64,000 nucleotides of DNA from Tragulus kanchil (lineage: Eukaryota; Chordata; Mammalia; Artiodactyla; Tragulidae): positions 167,493,608 through 167,557,607 of the forward strand of contig JAIOJX010000024.1 of NCBI GenBank assembly GCA_022376925.1. The letters run 5' to 3'. The translations under genes were made by a program, and so were the position numbers. The number at the start of each line of letters is the position of its first letter. Positions within the stretch are counted from its first letter, which is position 1. Below, piece after piece: positions 45,814 to 56,803 of this stretch. The notes under the pieces were generated by a model that was not told the origin of the DNA, searched no databases, and was given only the letters and a program-made list of their open reading frames with translations.

Positions 45814-48103
45814 AAGATTAGGATATGACCGCATCCTTGGTGGACAGTATCAGCCTACCACAGGTTGGTATGCTGTCTGACATTTATGCAAAAATCCTGA
45901 TCTCACATAGATACGTAGTTCAGGGAAAAAAAAAAAAAGTGTTTTAATAGCGTCTCCAAATAATTTGGACATTCTTCCTTGACACCATATCAAAACTCAA
46001 CAAGCAATCATTTCTTCAAGGTTTGTTGCAATATGGGATTTGAAAACATATCAGTGAACGTTTTATATAGGTTCCATTAAAATCATTGGTCTATATGCAT
46101 TTAAAGCAAAATGCATTTAAATTGAATGAGATATAATAAAATCAAAAATCTTACTGCTTCATTAAAGATATTCTGTGTGTTTGGTGGTGAAGAGTACAGC
46201 TGGGACTCCGCCTCGATCTGTGCTGAGGTGCCCGCAGTCTTTCCCACTTTTATACAGTTAGTGCAAATATCGATACAATTGTTCCAGTATAAACTATGAG
46301 ATTACAAAACTGTATAATGCTCTATTTCAGTGCCAGTTGAGTTTACTGCCAGGCACTTATATAAAAGATCTTCAAGAATTAGCTTGTGCTAATACCTGAA
46401 AGATACAAGCAAAGCAATGAACTAGATACACGTATAATTATATAATTTTTGTCTATCTTAAAGACAGTACAATTCGATAGATAGGTTATTAATTTAGTCT
46501 TTATGTTGCAATTAAATTTCTAAGTTGGTGAGCTAGTGCATTGTTGGCAAACGGTACTGTCATGATTTCTCTGAGTTTTCATCTAGCAGGCATTTCCTCA
46601 ATAATGTACAGGGTTTTTTATCTCCCAGTTATCGTATGCCCTGGCTATTCTTTTCTGTTTTTTTTTTTTTTAACTTTTATTTTACTTTTAACTTTTACAG
46701 AGTTTTGTTGTTTACAGATATGTTCCCAGATTAGTCATATGTATATCCCCACCTTCTCACCCCTTCTTTTCTAGTCTGAAAAGTGGTAACAAAAAAGTTT
46801 TGACTTTTAAAGAGGTAATCATTTTCATTTTTATTTATTATTACTATTTTAAAAGTTTTCACACCCTTCTTGGCAGTTTTTTTCCCCCTACATTAAAAAA
46901 AAATTGACTTTTAATTGGAAGATAGTCGCTCCACAATGCGGTGTTGGGTTCCGCTGTACAACAAGATTAGGATATGACCGCATCCTTGGTGGACAGTATC
47001 AGCCTACCACAGGTTGGTATGCTGTCTGACATTTATGCAAAAATCCTGATCTCACATAGATACGTAGTTCAGGGAAAAAAAGTGTTTTAATAGCGTCCAA
47101 ATAATTTGGACATTCTTCCTTGACACCATATCAAAACTCAACAAGCAATCATTTCTTCAAGGTTTGTTGCAATATGGGATTTGAAAACATATCAGTGAAC
47201 GTTTTATATAGGTTCCATTAAAATCATTGGTCTATATGCATTTAAAGCAAAATGCATTTAAATTGAATGAGATATAATAAAATCAAAAATCTTACTGCTT
47301 CATTAAAGATATTCTGTGTGTTTGGTGGTGAAGAGTACAGCTGGGACTCCGCCTCGATCTGTGCTGAGGTGCCCGCAGTCTTTCCCACTTTTATACAGTT
47401 AGTGCAAATATCGATACAATTGTTCCAGTATAAACTATGAGATTACAAAACTGTATAATGCTCTATTTCAGTGCCAGTTGAGTTTACTGCCAGGCACTTA
47501 TATAAAAGATCTTCAAGAATTAGCTTGTGCTAATACCTGAAAGATACAAGCAAAGCAATGAACTAGATACACGTATAATTATATAATTTTTGTCTATCTT
47601 AAAGACAGTACAATTCGATAGATAGGTTATTAATTTAGTCTTTATGTTGCAATTAAATTTCTAAGTTGGTGAGCTAGTGCATTGTTGGCAAACGGTACTG
47701 TCATGATTTCTCTGAGTTTTCATCTAGCAGGCATTTCCTCAATAATGTACAGGGTTTTTTATCTCCCAGTTATCGTATGCCCTGGCTATTCTTTTCTGTT
47801 TTTTTTTTTTTTAACTTTTATTTTACTTTTAACTTTTACAGAGTTTTGTTGTTTACAGATATGTTCCCAGATTAGTCATATGTATATCCCCACCTTCTCA
47901 CCCCTTCTTTTCTAGTCTGAAAAGTGGTAACAAAAAAGTTTTGACTTTTAAAGAGGTAATCATTTTCATTTTTATTTATTATTACTATTTTAAAAGTTTT
48001 CACACCCTTCTTGGCAGTTTTTTTCCCCCTACATTAAAAAAAAATTGACTTTTAATTGGAAGATAGTCGCTCCACAATGCGGTGTTGGGTTCCGCTGTAC
48101 AAC
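45814..48103. repeat. Tandem duplication O (45814-46962 and 46963-48103)
   Basis: The copies abut with an offset falling from 1149 to 1141, because the A run after 'cagg' is 13 in the left copy and 7 in the right and 'gtctcc' becomes 'gtcc'. The unit is mostly AT-rich unique DNA ending in an L1 3'UTR. Confidence 0.95.
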
Positions 48104-48420
48104 GATGTGGATCAGCCATAATTACACGCATATCCTGCCTCCTGAGCCTCGCTGCCACCATCTCCGTCCCCCCCAGGCTGTCACGGGGCAGTGAGCTGTG
48201 GCCCCTGTGCTGCGCGGCAGCTTCCCGCTGGCTGGCTGCTTCACCACGGCAGCGCACATGCATCAGGACCACTCTCCCAGCCCTCCCACCCTCACCTTCC
48301 CGCTCTGTGCCCACAGGTCTGTTCCCCATCTCTGCGTCTCCATTCCCGCCCTGCAAATAGGTTTGTTAGTACCATTTTTCTAGATTCCGTATATATGTGT
48401 TAATATATGGTATCTGTTTT
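48040..48420 (-). mobile_element. Artiodactyl L1 3'UTR
   Basis: 'attgacttttaattggaag', 'tccacaatgcggtgttggg', 'gtggatcagccataattaca', a C-rich stretch, 'ctgcgtctccattcccgcc' and 'accatttttctagattccg' follow the artiodactyl L1 3'UTR from the minus strand. The plus-strand open frame 48082-48360 and the minus frame 48000-48356 are by-products of this non-coding repeat. Confidence 0.82.
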
Positions 48421-50549
48421 TCCAAAGAGCTTGAAAGTGAAAGTTGTTCAGTTGTGTCTGACTCTTTGCAATTCTATGGATGAGCCATGAAATTTTCCAG
48501 GCAAGAAGACTGGCGTGGGTAGCCATTCCCATCTACAGGAGATCTTCCCAACCCAGGGATCGAACCCAGGTCTCCTGCATTGCAGGCGGATCCTTTACCA
48601 TCTGAGCCACCAGGGAAACCCAAAGAAGTTATTGATTTTAAAATATTCAATTCCCTTTTCTTTAAGCTGAGAATGACTGGTATCCAAATAATGTCTCAAT
48701 CTACCCGGCACTATAATAATGTTTGAAAATATTCTGTTGACTAAGACAAAATAAGGTAAATCACTAACATCTCTAACGTTAAGGAAAATGAATATGCTTT
48801 TGTTACACCTTCCCTACGTATTTACAGTTTCACCCCTGAGTCAGAATTTTCTGATCCTGGTATCAGTATAATCCTTTTTTAGCATCTTTAGATGTTGGAG
48901 ATTGAGAAAGCAGGGCTTCTAATTTTCCTCTTGTGAGTCAATGAAAGAAGCTAAACTTAAAAAATTGCAAACTTTATTTTAGAGTAAAATATTAAATTCT
49001 AAAATATAACATTCAGGTAAAATTTATTTAGAAAAGTTTCTCATAAGTTAAAAATATTCTTGCAAAACAACAAAATGTTTTTCCTTGTATTTCTCCATAG
49101 GAACAAACACAATTCAGGGACTTCAAAATACCGTTTACTGGATGATTAATGAGGAGAGATAAGGTCTAAATGAATGTCAACAAAATTCTTAGAGAAATGG
49201 AAAATGTTATTTGAGTGAACAGAGGATTAGAACCTGTGAGACAATCTCTCAGAGAGTTCTAAAGACTGTTCTGAAGAGGTATGGAGTCGGCCAGTAGTAC
49301 GTGTGTGACTTTGATGAGGGGGGATTCACAATCCATACCCATCTTGGTAAAAGGTTACTGCTATTGCAAGGAACAGATATAGTAGTTAATGGTTTTAGTG
49401 CTTTTCTCAGTATAAGAAGATGCAAGAAACTGGGTTAAATTTTTAAAATCTTATGGCTCAGTTTAAATAGGTTTGTTAGTACCATTTTTCTAGATTCCGT
49501 ATATATGTGTTAATATATGGTATCTGTTTTTCCAAAGAGCTTGAAAGTGAAAGTTGTTCAGTTGTGTCTGACTCTTTGCAATTCTATGGATGAGCCATGA
49601 AATTTTCCAGGCAAGAAGACTGGCGTGGGTAGCCATTCCCATCTACAGGAGATCTTCCCAACCCAGGGATCGAACCCAGGTCTCCTGCATTGCAGGCGGA
49701 TCCTTTACCATCTGAGCCACCAGGGAAACCCAAAGAAGTTATTGATTTTAAAATATTCAATTCCCTTTTCTTTAAGCTGAGAATGACTGGTATCCAAATA
49801 ATGTCTCAATCTACCCGGCACTATAATAATGTTTGAAAATATTCTGTTGACTAAGACAAAATAAGGTAAATCACTAACATCTCTAACGTTAAGGAAAATG
49901 AATATGCTTTTGTTACACCTTCCCTACGTATTTACAGTTTCACCCCTGAGTCAGAATTTTCTGATCCTGGTATCAGTATAATCCTTTTTTAGCATCTTTA
50001 GATGTTGGAGATTGAGAAAGCAGGGCTTCTAATTTTCCTCTTGTGAGTCAATGAAAGAAGCTAAACTTAAAAAAAATTGCAAACTTTATTTTAGAGTAAA
50101 ATATTAAATTCTAAAATATAACATTCAGGTAAAATTTATTTAGAAAAGTTTCTCATAAGTTAAAAATATTCTTGCAAAACAACAAAATGTTTTTCCTTGT
50201 ATTTCTCCATAGGAACAAACACAATTCAGGGACTTCAAAATACCGTTTACTGGATGATTAATGAGGAGAGATAAGGTCTAAATGAATGTCAACAAAATTC
50301 TTAGAGAAAATGGAAAATGTTATTTGAGTCAACAGAGGATTAGAACCTGTGAGACAATCTCTCAGAGAGTTCTAAAGACTGTTCTGAAGAGGTATGGAGT
50401 CGGCCAGTAGTACGTGTGTGACTTTGATGAGGGGGGATTCACAATCCATACCCATCTTGGTAAAAGGTTACTGCTATTGCAAGGAACAGATATAGTAGTT
50501 AATGGTTTTAGTGCTTTTCTCAGTATAAGAAGATGCAAGAAACTGGGTT
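48355..50549. repeat. Tandem duplication P (48355-49436 and 49465-50549)
   Basis: Offset 1110, ending at 1113 (extra A in 'aaaaaaattgc' and 'gagaaaatgg'). The left copy's end turns into filler 49437-49464 where the right copy reads smoothly into 'cataaattttt'. Confidence 0.95.
48424..48622 (-). mobile_element. Bov-A2-type SINE (duplicated at 49534-49732)
   Basis: 'cagttgtgtctgactctttg', 'aaattttccaggcaagaag', 'cccagggatcgaacccagg' and 'ccatctgagccaccaggg' make a clear reverse-strand Bov-A2/Bov-tA unit. Confidence 0.88.
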
Positions 50550-52305
50550 CATAAATTTTTTTCCTGAAAATACTTATCTGAGGGCCGGTTCTAGTACTTT
50601 TCCAGAGCACAGGGTGCCTCATTCTGACCTTTGCCCTGATTTCCTTTCAGGGAATATATTAGGTCAGCCACTGAGGTGGCTACTGACTTGATTTTTGTAG
50701 AACTGGATGGTGGATAACCTTCTTTATTTTACAATCGCTTCCCTTTGGTCTTAATTTGGACTAAGGTTTGGGAATCACTTCCTGATTCCTTTGTCCCATG
50801 CTGTTCGGAAGGCTCATTCCTGGGTCAGGCGAGGTTTTCCTTGATAGGCCGCTCACCGGCCGTTACTGGGCCAGGCCCTGGGCGCAGTCGAGAGCCTCTG
50901 GGATGACCGTCTCGCTGGTCAGTTGTGGCCCGGGACATGGCTCCCTCTTGCTGCTTCTTCCAGTATCTAGTTACACTGCTCAGATGACCGAGCTTACAGG
51001 ACTATCTATTTGACCAGTTGTTTCAGATCTCCTAGTCACCATGAGTCTTACCTGAGGCTTGCCTACACACTTGACAATGGAAAAAAATTAGTCATCTTAT
51101 AAAACAGGCAGAACACAGACTATATCTAGGAACAGTCTAAGTAAATGCGTAGGCTGAGGACTTCACTAGGGGTGGTCCACCACCTCCCCAGGTCACCTGA
51201 TCAGCCTCTTCTAGCAAAGACCACCTGTACAATTAGAAAAGTTTCTCATAAGTTAAAAATATTCTTGCAAAACAACAAAATGTTTTTCCTTGTATTTCTC
51301 CATAGGAACAAACACAATTCAGGGACTTCAAAATACCGTTTACTGGATGATTAATGAGGAGAGATAGGGTCTAAATGAATGTCAACAAAATTCGTAGATA
51401 AATGGAAAATGTTATTTGAGTCAACAGAGGATTAGAACCTGTGAGACAATCTCTCAGAGAGTTCTAAAGACTGTTCTGAAGAGGTATGGAGTCGGCCAGT
51501 AGTACGTGTGTGACTTTGATGAGGGGGGATTCACAATCCATACCCATCTTGGTAAAAGGTTACTGCTATTGCAAGGAACAGATATAGTAGTTAATGGTTT
51601 TAGTGCTTTTCTCAGTATAAGAAGATGCAAGAAACTGGGTTCATAAATTTTTTTCCTGAAAATACTTATCTGAGGGCCGGTTCTAGTACTTTTCCAGAGC
51701 ACAGGGTGCCTCATTCTGACCTTTGCCCTGATTTCCTTTCAGGGAATATATTAGGTCAGCCACTGAGGTGGCTACTGACTTGATTTTTGTAGAACTGGAT
51801 GGTGGATAACCTTCTTTATTTTACAATCGCTTCCCTTTGGTCTTAATTTGGACTAAGGTTTGGGAATCACTTCCTGATTCCTTTGTCCCATGCTGTTCGG
51901 AAGGCTCATTCCTGGGTCAGGCGAGGTTTTCCTTGATAGGCCGCTCACCGGCCGTTACTGGGCCAGGCCCTGGGCGCAGTCGAGAGCCTCTGGGATGACC
52001 GTCTCGCTGGTCAGTTGTGGCCCGGGACATGGCTCCCTCTTGCTGCTTCTTCCAGTATCTAGTTACACTGCTCAGATGACCGAGCTTACAGGACTATCTA
52101 TTTGACCAGTTGTTTCAGATCTCCTAGTCACCATGAGTCTTACCTGAGGCTTGCCTACACACTTGACAATGGAAAAAAATTAGTCATCTTATAAAACAGG
52201 CAGAACACAGACTATATCTAGGAACAGTCTAAGTAAATGCGTAGGCTGAGGACTTCACTAGGGGTGGTCCACCACCTCCCCAGGTCACCTGATCAGTCTC
52301 TTCTA
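50141..52305. repeat. Tandem duplication Q (50141-51213 and 51234-52305)
   Basis: Offset 1093, then 1092. Substitutions in the first 150 bases of the right copy ('ataaggtc' to 'atagggtc', 'cttagaga' to 'cgtagata') again sit next to the junction. The filler is 51214-51233. Because it overlaps P, the segment around 'gaaaagtttctcataag' is present three times (49031, 50143, 51236). Confidence 0.95.
50287..51213 (-). mobile_element. LTR-like block, related to the LTR at 39369
   Basis: It begins TGTCAACA and shares order and wording with the solo LTR at 39369-39869: 'tctcagagagttctaaagac' against 'ccagagagctctgagagac', and 'tagtgcttttctcagtataag' against 'tagtgcttttctaaatatg'. The far end cannot be fixed because duplication Q breaks it. 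The minus-strand frame 50362-50622 is unsupported. Related copies lie at 49175-49436 and 51379-52305. Confidence 0.4.
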
Positions 52306-53000
52306 CATGATGCTCTGTCTGTGAGGGAAATGACACACTGCCGTGTACATAAAGTTCACCAAAGTCTTCTACACGAACGAGGCCAGTGGTGTGGTGGAGC
52401 ACCAGTGGTGGAGCACCAGTGGTGGAGCATCGTCACCCCTTACAGAACCGAGAAAGGAATGTTGTCCTCTGTGACGCAACTTGAGCCAAAAGAAGGAAAA
52501 AAAAAAGGTCTCTGTGGACCAGCAGATATTTCTGCCACTGGAGCAGTCCGGTTACTGCATAAGGCAGATAACACGGCACACGAGACGCAGGGGCAGGCCC
52601 AGATGGGCAGAGAAAAATTCCATGTCTAAATCTCTGTTGTCTTGCCTTAAAATAGGAATCTTCACCGCATCATGAAGATAGCTTAGAAGAACTCACTAGA
52701 CGCACTGAGGACAAACCGAGCTCATCTTTGAAAGCACACTGATCAGTATGGCCTGATCTATGAACTACAAGAGGAGTCCTCAAGCACGTGTTTCACAAGC
52801 CAGCAGAGAGGCTGCAAAACTTGAGAACTTTAACAAAACAAAACAAACAAACACGTGAAAACTCCTGTGTACGCTCCGGAGGGCTAAAGCAGCAAGTGCC
52901 ATTAGAGCCATATGGTGAACGTGATTTTGACTTCGCGGATCCTCTCTGAGGGTCTCCGAGACCCCGGGCGTCCCCAGACCCCGTCCTCAAAGCCGCGGTA
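52306..53000. other. Unique DNA left of the AP4E1 CpG island
   Basis: It contains a short tandem repeat of CACCAGTGGTGGAG at about 52390-52430 and an A run at 52498-52506. I see no exon. Open frames at 52237-52675 run out of the repeat block and are unsupported. Confidence 0.45.
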
Positions 53001-53223
53001 CTGGCTTCCGTCCAGGCAGAGGCTGGCTAGCAGCAATGAGTCACACGTCCTCGGCGTCGCACAGGTCATGGGTTGCAAATAGTAAAGCACAGAGTCTGGG
53101 GAGGGGACAGGCCGGGGGCGGTGCGGGCCGCCTCGCCTTCCTGGACGCCCCCCAAGCCCAGAAGGAGGGCGACGGGAGGAGACACCAGTCCGCAGCCCCG
53201 CGCGAGACGCGCGCGACGCCGGC

Positions 53224-53237
53224 GTTGCCACGGCAAC
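53224..53237. promoter_or_regulatory. X-box-like RFX site
   Basis: GTTGCCACGGCAAC is a near-perfect inverted repeat (GTTGCC / GGCAAC) matching the RFX-family X-box pattern. It lies 227 bases upstream of the AP4E1 start codon. Binding is inferred from the motif only. Confidence 0.6.
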
Positions 53238-53292
53238 CCGGGGTCCGCCCCTTCCGCCTCCGCGGGGAGCGTCCTTCGCGCGCGGCCTCGGA

Positions 53293-53306
53293 CGCCCCCT
53301 GGCGGC
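53293..53306. promoter_or_regulatory. CTCF-like core
   Basis: CGCCCCCTGGCGGC resembles the GCCCCCTGGTGGC form of the CTCF core with one change. It is inside a CpG island, where such words also arise by chance. Confidence 0.4.
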
Positions 53307-53324
53307 GGTGCTCGAGCCCCGCAC

Positions 53325-53336
53325 TGCGCTTGCGCG
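53325..53336. promoter_or_regulatory. NRF1-like site
   Basis: TGCGCTTGCGCG differs by one base from the NRF1 consensus (TGCGCATGCGCR). It lies about 130 bases before the start codon, a common distance for NRF1 in TATA-less promoters. Confidence 0.4.
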
Positions 53337-53463
53337 CGAGCGCCGCGCCTGAAGCTCGCTTCTTCCAACAAACAGGAAGCGCCTACGGAGGCCGGGCGGG
53401 CGGCGGCGCAGGGCCCGGGCATGCGGCCGGGCGGCGGCCGGAGCGCGGGCGGCGGCGGCGGCG

Positions 53464-53613
53464 ATGAGCGACATCGTGGAGAAGACGCTGACGGCGCTGC
53501 CGGGGCTCTTCCTGCAGAGCCCGTCGGTCGGCGGGCCTCCGGCCGCCAGGGCGCCGCTCTCCTCCCGGCTGGGCGGCCTGGTCCGCGGCATCACCGCGCT
53601 CACCTCCCGGCAC
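53464..53613 (+). CDS. AP4E1: AP4E1 coding exon 1 (AP-4 complex subunit epsilon-1)
   Basis: It encodes the N-terminal 50 residues, beginning MSDIVEKTLTALPGLFLQ and ending RGITALTSRH, which I recognise as the start of the AP-4 epsilon adaptin. AP-4 is a heterotetramer at the trans-Golgi network that sorts cargo such as ATG9A into clathrin-independent vesicles; human loss-of-function causes a hereditary spastic paraplegia (SPG51). The exon is 150 bases, ends in phase 0 and is followed by the donor GTACGT at 53614. The start ATG has G at -3. Residues 19-34 (rich in Pro, Gly and Ala) look the most variable part. An out-of-frame upstream ATG lies at 53421. The 5'UTR boundary cannot be fixed. Confidence 0.95.
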
Positions 53614-55225
53614 GTACGTGTCCGCGGCCGCAGGTCGGCGCCCGGGAGGGCGGCCCGCGGGGGCTCGGGCGGGCTCTCCGCGAAGCGCCGCCGGGAGGCC
53701 CGGCTTCCACCGTCGGCCCCGACACGGACTCGGGACGGTCCGGGCAGCACCCGCGTTCTCCAGCCTCCGGGAGGTCCCTGAGCGCGGACGGGGCAGGGTC
53801 CCGGGGCGCCTCCGTCGGCGGCTCCGGGCCGGCGGGCGTCCGCGCGAGCAGCGGCAAGGTGCCCCGCACGGGTCGGTGCCGCCTGGCTCCCGGCTCTTGC
53901 CGCCGCCGCGCCGCGCACGCCAGGACAGAGCCTGCCCGCGCCCGGGGCTGAGCGCGCTGGGGACTCGGCTGCTGAGGGCGGACCTCCGGGTCGGCGGAGC
54001 AGGAGCAGAGCGCTCCCCGAGCAGCCTGGCTGAGCGAGCCTCTGTCCCCGGCGGGCTTCGAAGCGGACAGGTGCAGCGGAGGGGTTTAAGCCCCCACGGG
54101 CTTCCCGGGGTTGCACGGGCTTCGGGGGTCTTGTGTCTTAAAAAAGGATCACGGGGTGTATCGCAGTGGCTGCAAAGATGTTTATGGAAGAGGCTGCGTG
54201 TCAGACGCCTAGGAAATAGTGTAAGACACGTTTCCTTTTCCCAAGGCATTGGTCCTTCGTCTCCGGCTCAGGACAGGTGCAGTGTGAGCAGTACTCCGTG
54301 AGCGTGTGTCAGGAGAGAAGGCAAGACAGAGCGTTTTCTTCAGAGTGGGGCGAGGGTTTAAAAACTTTCTTTTTAAACTGAAACGGGGTATGATGCGTTA
54401 GAGAGGATCTGCTTCACATTCGGAAATCACAAAAAAACCCAATTATTTGTAGAGGTAATACTGTTTATCTTAACCTTTTGTCCTTTGCTAGTTTTTATGA
54501 GATGGTGAATGCAATGAAGTAATTTTGGCTGTAAATTGCAATTGGAAACTGCAGGTAAGGTATCTAAATGTGGCAGCGGTTCTCTAGTAGTTCGCTAGTG
54601 GTTATCTCATTTTAATGGGCATCAGCTAGTTCAACGTTTAACTTAAAGATAGCTTTGTATTGGGCAGAATTTGGGCCGATTTTCAGTGCTTGAGGAGGTG
54701 AAATACAATGCAGCCAGTAGAAATAGACATTTGTGTGTTTATTCTGTCTGTGAGAGAGGCAGGAAAGAACGGAAAGGATGTGAGAAAAAGGAACACGGTG
54801 GGAAGAAGAATATAGTTTAAGGGAAAAAGGTTGGTTTCTGTGTGTCTTCTTACCCTGTTTCTGTGGAGAAAAAGAAGGTGTGAGAACCTTATTCTGGGCC
54901 ACTGCATGAAGAATTTCTCTTCCATTTTCTCTCTAATGTTAATTAAAAAAATTTTTTTTTATGCTAAGTCTTTCTCAAAGGAACAGTGAATGAAGAAAAG
55001 AGGAATGGTAAATTAGCACAAAAATATTTATGCTGTCTAGGGATGATTCTGAGGGTTGGAGAAATGCCTTCAGGCAAATCTGAAGTGCATTCTTTTTAAT
55101 AATTATCCTTTAAAATGATGTTTCTTTTTTATCTAAAAGATCATGAGTTATATTCTTTCCTTAAAAATACTGTTACAGTTTAAAAAGACAGTTGTTCATG
55201 CAGTCAAATGTTTCCACTTTTTTAG
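53614..55225 (+). other. AP4E1: AP4E1 intron 1
   Basis: It begins GTACGT in the CpG island and ends in a pyrimidine-rich 'tttccacttttttag' acceptor. The length is about 1.6 kb with no duplication inside. After about 54.1 kb it is AT-rich with no recognised repeat. The open frames 53618-54301 (plus) and 54612-54925 (minus) are not supported as genes. Confidence 0.88.
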
Positions 55226-55297
55226 GAGGAAGAGAAATTAATCCAACAGGAACTGAATAATCTGAAAGCAACTGTTTCTGCTCCTACTACAACTCTG
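55226..55297 (+). CDS. AP4E1: AP4E1 coding exon 2
   Basis: Twenty-four codons, too short to appear as an independent open frame. They begin EEEKLIQQELNNLKATVSAP and end TTTL, continuing the adaptin N-terminal helical (ARM-like) region. The exon is preceded by TTTTTTAG and followed by GTGAGT, both good splice signals, and enters and leaves in phase 0. It joins exon 1 (...TSRH) without a shift. Confidence 0.95.
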
Positions 55298-55890
55298 GTG
55301 AGTTTACACAGCCAGTGTCAGCATGTTTTCAGTTTGAAATCTGGTCCACTCACTGTTGACTCAGTAGTGGGGTGGACGAATCAGTTGCTAAAATCTAATT
55401 TATCACAGTCAAAATCAGTTATGGATGGTAATAAATCAGACTTTTATCACTTTAAACACAAGTGACGTAAATTAAACCATTAAATATTATTCTCTTAAGA
55501 TTTTCGTATGGTTTATTCACTCTTCCTGTCTACATGTGTGTATATCCATCAGTGTATAATATATATGAAATATTAAATGTCCTTAGTTTTAAGCATTTTA
55601 TTTTACTATTTCTTAAGCATCTTATCATTTAGTAACCCTATATCCTGTAATATATTAAGGTCTTAATACATTAAGCTTAATTAATTTTTAGATATTTAAA
55701 TAATCTGAGTTTTACATATTTTGAAACACTGATATTTTAACTTTTGATTAAATTTTGCTATAAATATTGAGGATGCAGATATTCTTATACTAATAAAGTA
55801 AATTTATAGAATCTCTTAAAACAAGTTACTAGCTTGTGTTGTCAATATTGAAAGACTCAGTTAAATTTAATATTGGGATGACTATACCAT

Positions 55891-56152
55891 TAGTAGGGCT
55901 TCCCTGTTGGGTCAGATGGTAAAGACTCTGCCTGCAATGCAGGAGACCAGGTTCCATCCCGGGGCCGGAAGAGCCGCTGGAGGAGGGCGTGGCCCTGGAG
56001 GAGGGCGTGGCCCTGGAGGAGGGCGTGGCCCTGGAGGAGGGCGTGGCCCCCACTCGGGTCTTCTTGCCTGGAGACTCCCGGCCAGAGGAGCCGGGCAGCC
56101 ATCACGGGTCACACAGAGTTGGACCTGAGTGAGTGACTCACACACACACATG
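55891..56152 (+). mobile_element. Bov-tA SINE carrying an 18-bp tandem repeat (also 57025-57292)
   Basis: 'gggcttccctgttgggtcag', 'gcctgcaatgcaggagacc' and 'ggttccatccc' form the tRNA-like head, and 'cacagagttggacctgagtg' with a CA run forms the end. Between them CTGGAGGAGGGCGTGGCC is repeated four times (55977-56048). In the second position the fourth unit has lost a G (57109-57179). Confidence 0.85.
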
Positions 56153-56725
56153 CTAATAATAAAGTCATAATAATTGGAAGGCTTGTTGAAAAATAATACT
56201 TATAATATGCTATTGTATATTATATACAGCCTAATAATTCTAAAAAAACTCCAGATGCAGTTTGATCTTTAAGTGTGAAAAATATTTTTGTTATAGAAAT
56301 TGCTACCAACTATGGGAGTTCTATGGATATTTTCATTTGACAAAGCATATTAAATAGTGTGCTGCATTTTTTAGAAGCCAAGTTAGAGTACTGAGTGAAA
56401 TTTTGTCTGAGAATCATGTGTCTCACATTATAGTCAAATTTTATAGGAGGAGCACTTAGAATTAGCCATAGATGTACAGTTGGCTTATTTTATGTTGCTG
56501 CCTCTAACAAAACAGTGAAACAGTTTTGCTAAAATGAATACTGTTGATAGTTAAATTGAGGGAAACTAATTTATTAAGTCTGACTTTGGGAGATTAGTTT
56601 ATATATGTTGTCTGTTCAGTGCTGGGGTTAAAGAATGCTGCTGTTAGATGATTACAACATACTAAAAAGAAAAAATCAAAGAGTTCTATTTATTCATATG
56701 GTTACTGGATTTTTTTTTTTCCCAG

Positions 56726-56803
56726 AAAATGATGAAGGAATGTATGGTGAGACTTATATATTGTGAAATGCTTGGATATGATGCTTCCTTTGGTTATATA
56801 CAT
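56726..56803 (+). pseudogene. AP4E1: AP4E1 exon 3, right-truncated duplicate
   Basis: It has the acceptor CCCAG and the first 26 codons (KMMKECMVRLIYCEMLGYDA...GYIH), then runs directly into intron 2 sequence 'taagcttaattaa', giving an immediate in-frame TAA. If real it could not be spliced onward. The simplest reading is a contig end. Confidence 0.9.

Larger units (their letters stand above)
53090..54080. promoter_or_regulatory. AP4E1: CpG island and promoter of AP4E1
   Basis: About 1 kb of very GC- and CpG-rich DNA spans the presumed transcription start, exon 1 and the beginning of intron 1. No TATA box is seen near the start, as is usual for housekeeping genes. Candidate sites are an X-box-like palindrome at 53224-53237, a CTCF-like word at 53293-53306 and an NRF1-like word at 53325-53336. 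The island generates long open frames on both strands that are not genes. Confidence 0.85.

Noticed and set aside
48000..48403. Opposing open frames of 92 and 118 codons
   Set aside because: They lie in an artiodactyl L1 3'UTR, which is non-coding; the C-rich stretch simply lacks stops.
52902..54116. 404-codon minus-strand open frame, with overlapping 288-, 292- and 227-codon frames around AP4E1 exon 1
   Set aside because: These are stop-poor frames in a CpG island, rich in Arg, Pro, Ala and Gly, overlapping a recognised exon on the other strand and running through its splice site. No family resemblance.
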